Of a stretch of 64,000 nt of DNA, positions 54,656-64,000 are shown in pieces. The DNA is from JADJNW01 sp964526645 (lineage in GTDB: Bacteria > Bacteroidota > Bacteroidia > Chitinophagales > Saprospiraceae), in contig CAZGJN010000003.1 in assembly GCA_964526645.1 (NCBI GenBank), positions 136,303 through 200,302 of the forward strand, given 5' to 3'. The notes under the pieces are model-generated. The model was not told the DNA's origin, searched no databases, and was given only the letters and a program-made list of their open reading frames with translations. Position numbers and translations under genes: made by a program. The stretch's first letter is position 1. Every line of letters starts with the position of its first letter.

Positions 54656-56803
54656 TCATGCCTTTTTGTTTTTATTTCTTTTCCAGATTAATTTACTCCA
54701 TCTGCTCAATCTTTCAATATTATCACCAATGGTAGAAAGGGTGAGGTCTTCTTCTGTAATTACATTATCCAGCATATCGCTATCTGATTGTTCTGGGTAA
54801 ACCACAGCGAAGTTGTTATCCTTGAAGCACTTGGGCAACTTGGAAGGGATGTCATCTAAATAGGGATTATAGGAAATTGTATTTTTGCGGGCACTGATGA
54901 GAATAAAAAAATCGTCAATATTAACTTGCTTGAAGGTGGTATTAAAGTCTTGCCATTCTGTAAAGAGGTGAAAATTTATTTCAATGCTTGATTTTAAGTA
55001 CTCTTTCCAGTATTTTACAATCACTTCTTTGGTCGGCATATCAGAATAGAGCGCTACTTTGGTGCTTGTTTCATGTGCGAATTGATATACCTTTTTCAGC
55101 CACTGCAAAAAACCTACCTCATAGTGTGCATTATAAGGCACCAGCAGTATGATGCGCCTTGTAATGTTCAAGGGCTTAAGCAGGCGTAGCACCCATATCG
55201 TTTGGGGGCTATCCTGTATCAGATAATCTAAGGTGGTACCAAAAATCTTGCCTTCTACGGATTGCTGTTTGCTCGACCAGCCCATCACTACACTTGTGAC
55301 CATCTTTTCCTTGATGTATTGGGAAATGCCATTGCTTGGCTTTAAGGATACCCGCGTATCGGTTATTACGCCGGTATCGGTAGCAGCTGCATGAACGATT
55401 GCTTTTTCGAGCATTTGTCTGTTCTGAATGACTTTTTCTCTCGCTTCATCATCGTCTTTTACAATACTAAGGGCTATGATTGGCTGTTTGGATTTGCGAT
55501 CTTTTAACAAAATAGCAAAGTCCATTAAAGGCTCAATAGTGGCAGGATTTGCAATAGGTACCAGGAGTTTTTCTTCCATTTCTGGTAGCTCGGGTGTTTT
55601 TTTATGAGCTGTAATGGCCAGCCTTCTACCCGATTTTTCCGTTACATAAGATGCGACCAGGCAAGTTATTAAAATCAGGATAATTGTGCCGTTGAGGATG
55701 TTCTCATCCAATAACTCAATCCGATAACCCACTAAGATAACTGCCAATGTAGCTGCTGCGTGAGCACTACTCAGCCCAAAGATCACTTGCCGCTGCGAGG
55801 CGCTATACCCAAAAACAATTTGCGTAAGCCAAGCTGCTACCCATTTGCCTATTAATGCTACTACCGATAGGGTGCCCGCCACCAACAAAGCTTCTGGTCC
55901 TTTGGTCAGCACTTTTATATCTACCAGCATGCCTACTCCAATCAGAAAAAGCGGAATAAAAAGGGCGTTTCCCACAAACTCGATCCGATTCATCAAGGAA
56001 GAAGTATGGGGAATGAGTGAATTGAGGGTCAATCCTGCCATAAAAGCCCCGATAATGGCCTCCACGCCAGCCAGTTCTGCTAAAAAAGCAGCTAAAAATA
56101 CCATCGCCAACACGAAGATGAACTGAGAGGTCTTTTCGCCTTCTATGTTTTTGAAAAACCAACGCGCTACCGGCGGGAAAACTACAAAGAGGATAAAGCC
56201 AAAGAGCGCCAAGGAAACAACAAATCTTATCCAAAATGCAGGACTCAACCCCCCTTCTTGAGAACCGGTAATGACTGCTAGAATAAGCAAAACCGCTGTG
56301 TCGGTTATAATCGTTCCACCCACAGTGATCGCTACTGCCTCGTTCTTGGAAATACCCAACCGACTGGCTACCGGATATGCCACCAGGGTGTGTGTCGCAA
56401 ACATACTGGCTATCATCAGGGATGCCAACCAGCTATATTCTAAAAAATAATAGCAGATAGGTAAACCAATTCCTAAGGGCAATGCAAAGGTAAAAAGCCC
56501 AAAAAGCAAACTTTTGTAGCGGTTCTTTTTAAAAAGATTTAAATCCAGTTCCAAACCGGCAAGGTACATGATGTAGATCAATCCGATAGTGCTGAATAAC
56601 TCGATAGCGGAATTCCGTTCCAGAATGTTGAATCCATTCGGACCAATCGCTACGCCTGCTAGAATAAGCCCCATAATGCCGGGCAAACGCAAACGCCGCA
56701 GTAAAATCGGGCTTAATAAGATGATAAAAAGTAAAATAGAGAATACTAATACAGGGCTTCTCAATGGCAATGAAAAATCTAAAGTGGATAAGAATATATG
56801 CAT
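54656..56803 (-). CDS. CPA2-family cation:proton antiporter with USP-like C-terminus
   Basis: A 715-residue protein. The N-terminal ~390 residues form 12–13 helices of the CPA2 fold, with LPGIMGLILAGVAIGPNGFNIL, GTIITDTAVLLILA (the ion-binding aspartate) and AFMAGLTLNSLIP. The C-terminal ~310 residues are cytoplasmic and resemble tandem universal-stress-protein units (EKLLVPIANPATIEPLMDFAILL, RRIILLVPYNAHYEVGFLQW). It exchanges Na+ or K+ for H+ at the inner membrane. The USP part likely binds nucleotide and regulates activity. Confidence 0.9.
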   Translation of the reverse strand: MHIFLSTLDFSLPLRSPVLVFSILLFIILLSPILLRRLRLPGIMGLILAGVAIGPNGFNILERNSAIELFSTIGLIYIMYLAGLELDLNLFKKNRYKSLLFGLFTFALPLGIGLPICYYFLEYSWLASLMIASMFATHTLVAYPVASRLGISKNEAVAITVGGTIITDTAVLLILAVITGSQEGGLSPAFWIRFVVSLALFGFILFVVFPPVARWFFKNIEGEKTSQFIFVLAMVFLAAFLAELAGVEAIIGAFMAGLTLNSLIPHTSSLMNRIEFVGNALFIPLFLIGVGMLVDIKVLTKGPEALLVAGTLSVVALIGKWVAAWLTQIVFGYSASQRQVIFGLSSAHAAATLAVILVGYRIELLDENILNGTIILILITCLVASYVTEKSGRRLAITAHKKTPELPEMEEKLLVPIANPATIEPLMDFAILLKDRKSKQPIIALSIVKDDDEAREKVIQNRQMLEKAIVHAAATDTGVITDTRVSLKPSNGISQYIKEKMVTSVVMGWSSKQQSVEGKIFGTTLDYLIQDSPQTIWVLRLLKPLNITRRIILLVPYNAHYEVGFLQWLKKVYQFAHETSTKVALYSDMPTKEVIVKYWKEYLKSSIEINFHLFTEWQDFNTTFKQVNIDDFFILISARKNTISYNPYLDDIPSKLPKCFKDNNFAVVYPEQSDSDMLDNVITEEDLTLSTIGDNIERLSRWSKLIWKRNKNKKA

Positions 56804-56954
56804 ACTGTTGGATTCAATAATTTCAAAAATAACAAATGGGTGCGATTTCGCAGAACGAAATGAAAGTCAATGATAGCTTTGTTACATCTCAAGGATTTAA
56901 TAAAGCGTTGATTATTAAAAAATATAACTTATAGTAAGCTTTGTCTTATCCTTT

Positions 56955-58385
56955 TTACTTCCTATAGTCCAATGCAGGCGGGCGGTCTCCCAGTAAGGCT
57001 TCGTATTGGAACGTACTGCCCCTTCTTTTTTGTAGTTCTTGCTGTGCTTCCTCGATCGCGGTTGGCATATCGTACAAATCAATAGCAGTAAGTGCCATTG
57101 TTTTGGCTGCTATCATCATTCCTTTGAATCCAATACTCGTACCCCCTGCTGCCACCGCCTGCCAGCTATGAGCCGCCGTGCCGGGTACCCAGGTTGCTGT
57201 AGAAAGCCCCACAGTAGGCACTACCCAACTAATATCGCCTACATCTGTAGAGCCACCCATACCGCCTTCGCGGACAAAAAAAGGCTCTATTTCATTAGTG
57301 GATTCAAGCATAGGAACATTACCTCGGAAGGTTTGTTGAATTTTAGTAGCAAAAGTTTTTTCTTCCTCGGTGTACACATAGCCCCCCACAGTGCGCAAGT
57401 TGGCATCCATGATCCTGGCTAAGGTTTCGTTTGGTAGTAGGTTGTACACTCCTCCTGTTATTTCGTATTCCATCCGGGTATCAGTGCCCAAAGCAGCACC
57501 TTCCGCCGCCTTGACGATGCGATCCCACACACTTTTCAACTCATCTCGCTTAGGATGCCTTGCGTAGTAATACACTTCGGCGAAAGCCGGTACCACATTG
57601 GGCGCTTCGCCTCCGCGTGTGATGACGTAGTGAATCCGCGTTTCCTGTGTGACATGCTCCCGCATCAAGTTGACCATGTAGTTCATCGCTTCCACGGCAT
57701 CCAATGCCGACCGACCGCGCTCCGGCGCTCCGGCTGCATGTGAAGCAACGCCATAAAATCGAAACTTTCCGCTCATATTTGCCAACGAGCTGCCTGCACC
57801 CGCTGTATTTCTCGCGCCTGGATGCCAATGCAACACCACGTCCACCTCCTCAAACAAACCAGCCCGCACCATATATACCTTGCCTGAGCCGCCTTCCTCT
57901 GCGGGTGTACCGTAGAAGCGAATTGTGCCCTGTTTTTTATTAGCAATCAGCCAGTTTTTTACTTCAATTGCTGCCGCACTGGAAGCCGTGCCAAACAAGT
58001 GGTGCCCACAGGCGTGCCCAGCGGGTCTGTCTGCTACTTCCTGCGGGTTTGGTACTGCATCTTGCGATACTCCTGGCAAAGCATCAAACTCTCCTAATAT
58101 CCCAATAACAGGCTTCCCCGACCCATAACTCGCTATAAAAGCCGTAGGCATACCTGCTACGCCTGCTTCTATTTTAAAACCAGCCTCTTTCAAGGTCTTT
58201 TGTAAAAGCCCCGAACTTTGTACCTCCTGAAAGCCTACTTCCGCAAATTCCCATATCTTCCTGGCAATACCGCTGTACTGGTCGTATTTTGATTCAAGGG
58301 AGCTAAGTACTTCTTGTTTTGTTTTTTGACTGAAAAGTCCAATAGCACCTGTGCAAAGGAGCACAAAAAGGAGCATGCACTTCAT
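56955..58385 (-). CDS. M20-family amidohydrolase (AbgB-like)
   Basis: I start this 476-residue enzyme at the ATG at 58385, which begins a signal peptide (MKCMLLFVLLCTGAIGLFSQ). The open frame extends 43 codons further but without coding character. Zinc-binding motifs GHACGHHLFG and PAEEGGSGKVYMV are intact, as are HWHPGARNTAG and GSTDVGDISWVVPT. It matches the aminobenzoyl-glutamate hydrolase branch of M20 (peptidase/aminoacylase fold). Export to the periplasm is inferred from the signal peptide; the substrate is uncertain. Confidence 0.88.
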   Translation of the reverse strand: MKCMLLFVLLCTGAIGLFSQKTKQEVLSSLESKYDQYSGIARKIWEFAEVGFQEVQSSGLLQKTLKEAGFKIEAGVAGMPTAFIASYGSGKPVIGILGEFDALPGVSQDAVPNPQEVADRPAGHACGHHLFGTASSAAAIEVKNWLIANKKQGTIRFYGTPAEEGGSGKVYMVRAGLFEEVDVVLHWHPGARNTAGAGSSLANMSGKFRFYGVASHAAGAPERGRSALDAVEAMNYMVNLMREHVTQETRIHYVITRGGEAPNVVPAFAEVYYYARHPKRDELKSVWDRIVKAAEGAALGTDTRMEYEITGGVYNLLPNETLARIMDANLRTVGGYVYTEEEKTFATKIQQTFRGNVPMLESTNEIEPFFVREGGMGGSTDVGDISWVVPTVGLSTATWVPGTAAHSWQAVAAGGTSIGFKGMMIAAKTMALTAIDLYDMPTAIEEAQQELQKRRGSTFQYEALLGDRPPALDYRK

Positions 58386-58553
58386 AGTTGGCGTTTTTAT
58401 TGTCTTTTTAAAATCACTGGCGTTAAGATACAAGATTTTTGGAAAATGATGGGAAGCTGTAAACGCACAAAGCATAAAATGTAACACAAGAGGGGGCATC
58501 CTGAATTCTTGCATAAAATCGTCTCAGCCATACAGAATGTAGCTTACATACAA

Positions 58554-58592
58554 AAAAGCCTTTCAAAAACGAAATGCTTCCGAAAGGCTTTT
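58554..58592 (-). terminator. Intrinsic terminator after the BNR-repeat gene
   Basis: Arms AAAAGCCTTTC (58554–58564) and GAAAGGCTTTT (58582–58592). On the minus strand the hairpin is followed by a T-run, just past the stop at 58611. Confidence 0.85.
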
Positions 58593-58610
58593 ATACAAGT
58601 CAAGCAATAA

Positions 58611-61600
58611 TTAGCTCTTTGCTTTATTGGCTGTAATCAAAGCTGGAATATTCTTGTTTTTGAACAATTGATTAAAAGCGTTGATATCCTCTAACAGTAG
58701 TTTTTCCATTGTCAATCGGTGCTTATTCCATTCTGTTTCAATATCCAACAGGCGGTCGCGCACGCCCTGGGTTACTTTCGGATCGTGGGTATCCACGCGG
58801 CTGCGCAATTCCATAAATTCCGCATTGAGCTTGCTGGGCCAATTGATCACATCCTGGAAATTCTTGGAGCGCGTTTCGATGAGGTTGGCTTCCCATTCAG
58901 CGAGCTTTTTTACTAAATCTTTCCCCGCAGCGATGATCTCCTGCATCTCCTTCGTATCTTTCATGGCTTCATTATATGCCTCAATTTGCTTTTTCACCTT
59001 GCGCATATCGTTAATAGCCGTGTGAATTTCAGTTACATCCTGCGACATGCGGGCCAGGAGTTCTTGCTGGCTTTCCCAATCAGAAAGTGTTACTTGCTCC
59101 AGCCGCGGGTCTTGTTTAACTTCAATATCCGCTTCTGTTTTTTCGCCTTTATATTCCAGTTGCGCTTTGTAGCTACCGGGCGCTACGCGATAGCCTCGAT
59201 AATCGCCATAGCTATACACACCAGGCACACCGGGCAGTGTTTCGGTGCGGAAATCCCAGGCAAAACGATTGATACCCGCTTCGGCTGGTAGGAGTACAGG
59301 GGCAGGCGGGCCGCCGGGATAAGCCTGAAATGCTTCATCTTTTTGGCTGGTAAAAGTGCGGATCGTCTTTCCATTTTTATCCAAAATGGTCAATTTCACT
59401 GCATTAGAATCCGCTTTTTCTTTCAGATAGTAATACAGCACTACGCCATCCGGTGGGTTTTGACCAACACCCGGAATGCCATCGGGCAACCACCAAGGGG
59501 TGAAGCCACTCAGGCGAATGGTAGCGCGTGGTTGAAACAATTTATTGGGCAAAGAAGCCAGTTCTCCTTTTGTTTCCTGCAAAGGCGTAAGGTCATCCAA
59601 AATCCAGAAAGAACGGCCTGCTGTGGAAGCAACCAGGTCATTATTGTGGATAATCAAATCGGTAACGGGTACCACTGGCAAATTTAATTGTAACTTATTC
59701 CACTTGGCTCCACCGTCAAAAGAGACATAAAAACCGCGCTCCGAACCGGCGTATAACAAACCTTTCACTTTTTTGTCTTCCCGAATGACTTTGATAAAAT
59801 CATCGGCATCTACGCCGGTTACGATTTTTGCCCAGGTTTTGCCATAATCTGTTGATTTATAAGTCATTGAATTAAAATCATTAAACTTATACCGATTGGC
59901 AGAGATGTAAACCGTGCCTTTATCATGCGGTGAAAGTTCGATAGAATGAATCATGCACTCCGGCAGATTGGGTGGTGTGATGTTTTGCCAGGTTTTACCA
60001 TTATCGCGGGTAAGGTGTACCAGTCCACAATCACTGCCGGTGTAAATCACGCCTTTTTCCAGTGCAGATTCGATCACATAATAGATGGTGTTGTAATTTT
60101 CGCCACCAGCCCCTTCGTTTGTGATAGGACCGCCGCCCAGCCCTTGTTTGCTTGGGTCATTGCGCGTCAAATCAGGGCTGATTGCCTCCCAGTTTAAGCC
60201 GCCATTTGCACTTCGCAACAAGACGTTGCCGGCATGGTACAGCACTTTCGGATCATGAGGAGAAGTAAGGAGTGGCGCATTCCAATTGAAGCGATACTTC
60301 ATATCCTTGGGTTCATTCGCCAGATTTAAAGAAGGATAAGCCATGATGTCCTTGCGTTCCATCGTGCGGGTATCCAGCACCTCGATTTGTCCTTGATAAC
60401 AGCCGCCATAAAGGACGACCGGATTATTCGGATCAAAAGCCATGTGCGCACTTTCACAGCCGGGGCCTTCAAACCAATCCGTTTCTGTAATGCCAATGCC
60501 ATTGGTACGGCTGGAAATGACCACAGAGGAGTTATCCTGTTGCCCCCCATACACCCGATAAGGGAACAAGTTATCCACATTAACGCGGTAAAATTGGGCA
60601 GTTGGTTGGTTATTAAGTGTTGACCAACTCCGACCCGTGTTGAAAGTGATTTCCCCCCCACCGTCGTCGCCGAGGATCATATTGGCAGCATTAGCAGGGT
60701 TGATCCAGAGATCGTGGGTATCGCCGTGCCCTACCCGTACGTTTGTGAAAGTTTTGCCCCCATCAATGGAGCGCATCATCGGGGCATTAAGCACATAGAC
60801 TACATCCGCATTTTGAGGATCAGCAAACACCTCCATGTAATACCAAGATCGAGCGGTGAGGGTTTGGTCATTTGTCATGTGCGCCCAGTTGCGCCCGCCG
60901 TTATCGGAGCGATATACGCCCGCTTTGGATTTTTCTGCTTCAATGATTGCAAAAACGCGATTCGAATTCGCTCTGGAGACAGACAAGCCAATTTTACCCA
61001 TTTCCGTAGGCAATCCTTGCATAATTTTATTCCAGGTTTCGCCGCCATCCGTTGATTTCCAAACAGACGAATTCGGTCCGCTTTCCACTTTCCAGGGTAA
61101 GCGCCGATGCTGCCACATAGCTGCGTACAAAATCCGGGGGTTGTTCATATCCATCGTCAAGCTGGAAGCGCCCGTATTTTCATCTACATACAAGACTTTT
61201 TTCCAGGTTGTTCCGCCATCCGTAGATTTATAGATGCCTCGCTCTTCATTAGGCCCATGCAAAGCGCCTTGTGCTGCAACATAAACCACGTCGGGGTTGT
61301 CAGGATGAATAACGACATCCGAGATGTGGCGTGTCTTCTCCAAGCCCATGTGTTTCCAGGTTTGTCCGGCATCTGTACTTTTATAGACCCCATCGCCGAA
61401 GGAAGTCATCACGCCGCGCACAGCGTGTTCGCCCATGCCAACAAAAACCACGTTCGGATCGGATTCGGACACCGCAATGTCCCCAACGGAGCCCGTTTTG
61501 AGCTGCCCATCAGAGATACACCGCCAGTTGATACCCGCATCTTCTGTTTTCCAAACGCCACCGCCAGTGTAGCCTGTGTAATAAACATTGTCATCGCCTA

Positions 61601-61805
61601 CTACGCCGGAAACGGCATTGGAGCGACCGCCCCGATAGGGGCCGATATTGCGCCAGCGCATGGCTTTGAATTTAGCAGCATCAAAAGTAGGTGCACTACT
61701 GGGAGGTGTTGCTTCGGCTTGTGTTTTGGACTTTTTTTGGCTATAGCCTGGCATTGTCCATAACAATAGCAACATCAACCACAAGGAATATTGCAGTTTT
61801 TTCAT
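58611..61805 (-). CDS. Secreted BNR/sortilin-type beta-propeller protein
   Basis: A 1064-residue exported protein with a signal peptide (about 1–22, ending PGYSQ). The propeller (about 45–760) is built of repeated Asp-box motifs such as STDAGQTW, STDGGTTW, STDGGETW and SDNGGRNW, as in VPS10/sortilin-type and BNR 'glycosyl hydrolase' proteins. A C-terminal part (about 770–1064) has a beta domain followed by a helical end (IHTAINDMRKVKKQIEAY). There is no T9SS tail. Often annotated as glycosyl hydrolase, but no catalytic residues are evident. It has its own terminators on both sides. Confidence 0.88.
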   Translation of the reverse strand: MKKLQYSLWLMLLLLWTMPGYSQKKSKTQAEATPPSSAPTFDAAKFKAMRWRNIGPYRGGRSNAVSGVVGDDNVYYTGYTGGGVWKTEDAGINWRCISDGQLKTGSVGDIAVSESDPNVVFVGMGEHAVRGVMTSFGDGVYKSTDAGQTWKHMGLEKTRHISDVVIHPDNPDVVYVAAQGALHGPNEERGIYKSTDGGTTWKKVLYVDENTGASSLTMDMNNPRILYAAMWQHRRLPWKVESGPNSSVWKSTDGGETWNKIMQGLPTEMGKIGLSVSRANSNRVFAIIEAEKSKAGVYRSDNGGRNWAHMTNDQTLTARSWYYMEVFADPQNADVVYVLNAPMMRSIDGGKTFTNVRVGHGDTHDLWINPANAANMILGDDGGGEITFNTGRSWSTLNNQPTAQFYRVNVDNLFPYRVYGGQQDNSSVVISSRTNGIGITETDWFEGPGCESAHMAFDPNNPVVLYGGCYQGQIEVLDTRTMERKDIMAYPSLNLANEPKDMKYRFNWNAPLLTSPHDPKVLYHAGNVLLRSANGGLNWEAISPDLTRNDPSKQGLGGGPITNEGAGGENYNTIYYVIESALEKGVIYTGSDCGLVHLTRDNGKTWQNITPPNLPECMIHSIELSPHDKGTVYISANRYKFNDFNSMTYKSTDYGKTWAKIVTGVDADDFIKVIREDKKVKGLLYAGSERGFYVSFDGGAKWNKLQLNLPVVPVTDLIIHNNDLVASTAGRSFWILDDLTPLQETKGELASLPNKLFQPRATIRLSGFTPWWLPDGIPGVGQNPPDGVVLYYYLKEKADSNAVKLTILDKNGKTIRTFTSQKDEAFQAYPGGPPAPVLLPAEAGINRFAWDFRTETLPGVPGVYSYGDYRGYRVAPGSYKAQLEYKGEKTEADIEVKQDPRLEQVTLSDWESQQELLARMSQDVTEIHTAINDMRKVKKQIEAYNEAMKDTKEMQEIIAAGKDLVKKLAEWEANLIETRSKNFQDVINWPSKLNAEFMELRSRVDTHDPKVTQGVRDRLLDIETEWNKHRLTMEKLLLEDINAFNQLFKNKNIPALITANKAKS

Positions 61806-61907
61806 GTTGATATAGGTTTTAGATTTGATCTCGAAAATACAAAATGCGGCAGGAAATTACATTGTTTTTCAATAACAGCAAATCTTATTTTGCTTTTTGG
61901 AAAATAA

Positions 61908-61946
61908 AGACACCCTTAAGGATAAAAATTTTTCCTAAGGGTGTCT
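61908..61946 (-). terminator. Intrinsic terminator after the HMG-CoA synthase gene
   Basis: Stem AGACACCCTT/AAGGGTGTCT (61908–61917 and 61937–61946), extended by AGGA/TCCT with a single bulged A. It is followed on the minus strand by TTTATTTTCC. It lies 25 bp after the stop at 61971. Confidence 0.8.
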
Positions 61947-61970
61947 AATATTTTTGTTACGATTGAAATC

Positions 61971-63485
61971 CTAAAATGAACGCTGAGATATTGCCAAAAT
62001 TTCTTCCATCTGGTAAGTGCGAACACCTGGAAGCAAAGCGTCATTACTTATTTTTTTTAGGGTGAAAACCCCTTTCTCGGCACGCAGCGGATCAATTACC
62101 GCCCCTCGATGCAATTTTTCATACGTTTCATAATCCATTTCTTGGCGGTTTTTCAGATGATCGGTCGGGCTAAATTTTTCAACAATGGTACGCCACTCCG
62201 CCTGTACTTCTGCCTCAAAAACTTTCGACTTAGAGCCGCTGCCGTAAGCAAAAAAGCCCAGTTTTTTACCTTCTATCGCCGTATTTTCTTGATAATCAGC
62301 CTCCAGTACGCTCATCAAGGACAGGAAAATAGACCCTGTGTAAATATTGCCAACCAAGCTCGACAGGCGCTCTCCTTTTTCGATATGATGGTTTACAAAA
62401 GCTTGATAGCCAGGCGTTTTTGACACCAATTTTAAATAGTTTTCCCAATCGCCTTCAGGTACCGGTGCGCCCACTTCCTGTTCGATTTGCATTTTTTTAC
62501 CGGCTTTTATTGCCTCTTCCAGGTATATTTCTACAAAAATCCTGCGGGCATGGTAGGCATAAGGCAAATGAAAAACCAACCGATCCCATCTGCCCGAAAA
62601 AACCGGGCCAGGATGCCCATTCACATAGCCAAGAGCTTTTGAAATAAAGCTATGATAAGCTTGCCGGATCCTTTCCTGGTAGCATTGGTTGGAATATTGT
62701 CCATCAAAAATAGGCGTGTCCCGATGAATTTTGACCCACTCCTCCGTGCTATCAAATACCCCTTGCGCAGGGGATGTCTTGACTGGTGCGGGTTCTATCT
62801 CGGTTGCTCCTTCATGCTGCAGAAATTGTGCAGCTTCTGCCAATAGGGCGGAGCGCTTAATTTCCCGAACAGGCTTGAAAAAGTCGTGCACACTCACCGT
62901 AGCTGTGCCCCAATCATTTCCAAAGGCTAACAATCGGGGCTGTTGTTTTACCAATAAAGCGATGGCCCCCGCTCCCTGGGTGTATTCCCCGCCAGAACCG
63001 AGCTCGTACTTGGCAAAATCCGTAGCGATTACAATTCCCAGGCGGTTGGGAGCACCACTTGCCCAATCTATGGTGTTCTGAAGGGCGTCCACTGCACCGA
63101 TACAGGCAAAAGTCAAGTCCACTACATCACATTGCAAAAGACAGTCTGCACCGTAGGTTTTTTCAAAATATTGCGTGAGCATTTCCACCACATAGCTGGC
63201 AATTGGCTTAGCGCCATCCAGCGCACTTTCCGTACCGACATAAATCCGACCGATGCGCCGAGGATCAAGCTGATTTTTTAGAATCAAGTCCAAGGCTGCG
63301 TTTGCCGCCATCGTAGCCGCATCCTCATCGGCATCCGGCATTGCCATCGCTTTTAGTCCCAATCCTTTTTGTAATTTGGCTGATTCTATACCTCGCACGG
63401 TAGCCAGTGTATCAATAGGCAGGTACAGCGCCGGCACATACAATGCCATATCATCAATTCCAACTTTTGTCAAATACTTGTCCAT
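61971..63485 (-). CDS. Hydroxymethylglutaryl-CoA synthase family protein
   Basis: A 504-residue thiolase-fold enzyme. The catalytic Cys is C128 in LTFACIGAVDAL, the general base Glu is E86 in YVGTESALDGAKP, and the His is H306 in LVFHLPYAYHARR. HMG-CoA synthase condenses acetyl-CoA with acetoacetyl-CoA at the head of the mevalonate pathway. The protein is ~110 residues longer than typical bacterial MvaS (~390) and closer to the eukaryotic length. A role in a polyketide-branching beta-branching cassette is the alternative, but no such genes are near. Confidence 0.85.
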   Translation of the reverse strand: MDKYLTKVGIDDMALYVPALYLPIDTLATVRGIESAKLQKGLGLKAMAMPDADEDAATMAANAALDLILKNQLDPRRIGRIYVGTESALDGAKPIASYVVEMLTQYFEKTYGADCLLQCDVVDLTFACIGAVDALQNTIDWASGAPNRLGIVIATDFAKYELGSGGEYTQGAGAIALLVKQQPRLLAFGNDWGTATVSVHDFFKPVREIKRSALLAEAAQFLQHEGATEIEPAPVKTSPAQGVFDSTEEWVKIHRDTPIFDGQYSNQCYQERIRQAYHSFISKALGYVNGHPGPVFSGRWDRLVFHLPYAYHARRIFVEIYLEEAIKAGKKMQIEQEVGAPVPEGDWENYLKLVSKTPGYQAFVNHHIEKGERLSSLVGNIYTGSIFLSLMSVLEADYQENTAIEGKKLGFFAYGSGSKSKVFEAEVQAEWRTIVEKFSPTDHLKNRQEMDYETYEKLHRGAVIDPLRAEKGVFTLKKISNDALLPGVRTYQMEEILAISQRSF

Positions 63486-63715
63486 CGCTTGCTGTTTTTC
63501 AAAAAATCAATGACTAATTAAGAAGGAATTGACAAAAATGTTCAGGTTTGACAGTAGCTAAAATTTTATTTTTTTACGATGGCTAAATATTGACAAGTGA
63601 AGAAGCCGTACCATTTCTAAAAGCGATTTTAGGGACTTTTGTTACGATGGGCATTCTTCAAAAACGCAACTAAGACTCCAAATAGGAAGATAGCAGCTAT
63701 TTTTTAGCAACTGCT

Positions 63716-64000
63716 TCATGCTTCGGAAACAGCTGCTACCGCCATCAACTGCGCTGCTTCTTTTTCTTCCGCCTCCACTTGATCCAATTCAAATCTGAGG
63801 TTTTCGATAATAAAATCTTGCCGATCGGGCGTGTTCTTGCCCATGTAATAGGTCAGGATCTTGTCCTGGTTAGCATCTTCATTCAAAACGACCGGCTCCA
63901 GGCGGATGTCATTGCCAATAAAACCGCCAAACTCATCCGGGGAAATTTCTCCCAAACCCTTGAAGCGCGTGATTTCCGGCTTTCCTTTTAGTTTTTTAAT
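63716..64000 (-). CDS. Type II topoisomerase B subunit (GyrB/ParE), C-terminal fragment
   Basis: Only the last ~94 residues are in the window; the frame runs off the right edge at 64000. It includes EITRFKGLGEISPDEF, the conserved segment of the TOPRIM/C-terminal part of GyrB and ParE. It then carries NLRFELDQVEAEEKEAA and a short Ala-rich end. The end differs from canonical GyrB, and ParE or GyrB cannot be told apart from this piece. It is transcribed toward the HMG-CoA synthase gene with 230 bp between. Confidence 0.85.
   Translation of the reverse strand: MKKLKGKPEITRFKGLGEISPDEFGGFIGNDIRLEPVVLNEDANQDKILTYYMGKNTPDRQDFIIENLRFELDQVEAEEKEAAQLMAVAAVSEA

Noticed and set aside
58386..58514. N-terminal extension of the M20 enzyme
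   Set aside because: The ATG at 58385 starts a clean signal peptide; the 43 codons upstream would bury it.
1..64000. CRISPR arrays, tRNA/rRNA genes, insertion sequences, prophage
   Set aside because: Looked for direct-repeat spacing, cloverleaf arms, transposase motifs and phage genes in gene gaps; none were supported.

Overview
The window looks like a chromosomal piece of a Bacteroidota genome, most likely a Saprospiria-type lineage; that placement is inference. It rests on the parB–DUF5683 order at the left edge, type IX secretion C-terminal sorting tails, a Bacteroidetes-type LptD, promoters of the TTTG/TAnnTTTG kind, and a mevalonate-pathway HMG-CoA synthase. No rRNA, tRNA, CRISPR array, prophage or insertion sequence was seen.

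Layout. 0–9.4 kb: end of parB, a DUF5683 protein, an amidase, a PLP decarboxylase, rsmE, the LptD-like protein, a cell-wall amidase and an Hsp15-type RNA-binding protein. 9.5–12.7 kb: a secreted repeat protein interrupted by a 100-N assembly gap. 13–19.2 kb: the Trk potassium system (trkH, trkA), an alpha/beta hydrolase, a coiled-coil membrane protein, an OmpA-type lipoprotein and dcd. 19.3–28.8 kb: a glycosidase-like lipoprotein, a WD40 protein, tilS, an Omp28-like T9SS protein, an orphan HsdR-N nuclease domain, SDR threonine dehydrogenase, and a sodium:solute symporter preceded by a 49-residue membrane protein. 29–36 kb: site-2 protease, a second coiled-coil protein, a 3'-5' exonuclease, GNAT, GT-C glycosyltransferase and pyrG. 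36.1–38.4 kb: a membrane protein–winged-helix regulator–creD cluster with two matching operators. 38.5–45.3 kb: groEL/groES, a GT4 glycosyltransferase, YfhO and gpsA. 45.6–53.4 kb: a four-gene caspase system. 53.5–64 kb: TetR, a CPA2 antiporter, M20 peptidase, a BNR/sortilin-type protein, HMG-CoA synthase and the end of a type II topoisomerase B subunit.

The most interesting part is 45,529–53,439. A clear Bacteroidetes promoter drives a caspase-like protease carrying adaptor domains, a protein resembling inactive STAND modules, a MoxR AAA+ ATPase, and a 1422-residue five-pass membrane protein. The last has a CoxE-like N-terminus, a degenerate vWA domain, a carboxypeptidase-regulatory fold, WG repeats and an OmpA-like end. 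The caspase C-terminus and the second protein's N-terminus share a homotypic helical module. I read this as a programmed-death or conflict system linking a cytoplasmic protease to an envelope-spanning sensor. The component families are known from comparative genomics; this exact architecture, especially the peptidoglycan-facing end, looks unusual.

Other points of note: paired perfect inverted repeats in the creD cluster, a dispersed palindromic repeat with compensated arm changes, a perfect 25-bp palindrome upstream of the repeat protein, and a predictable size class for the assembly gap.
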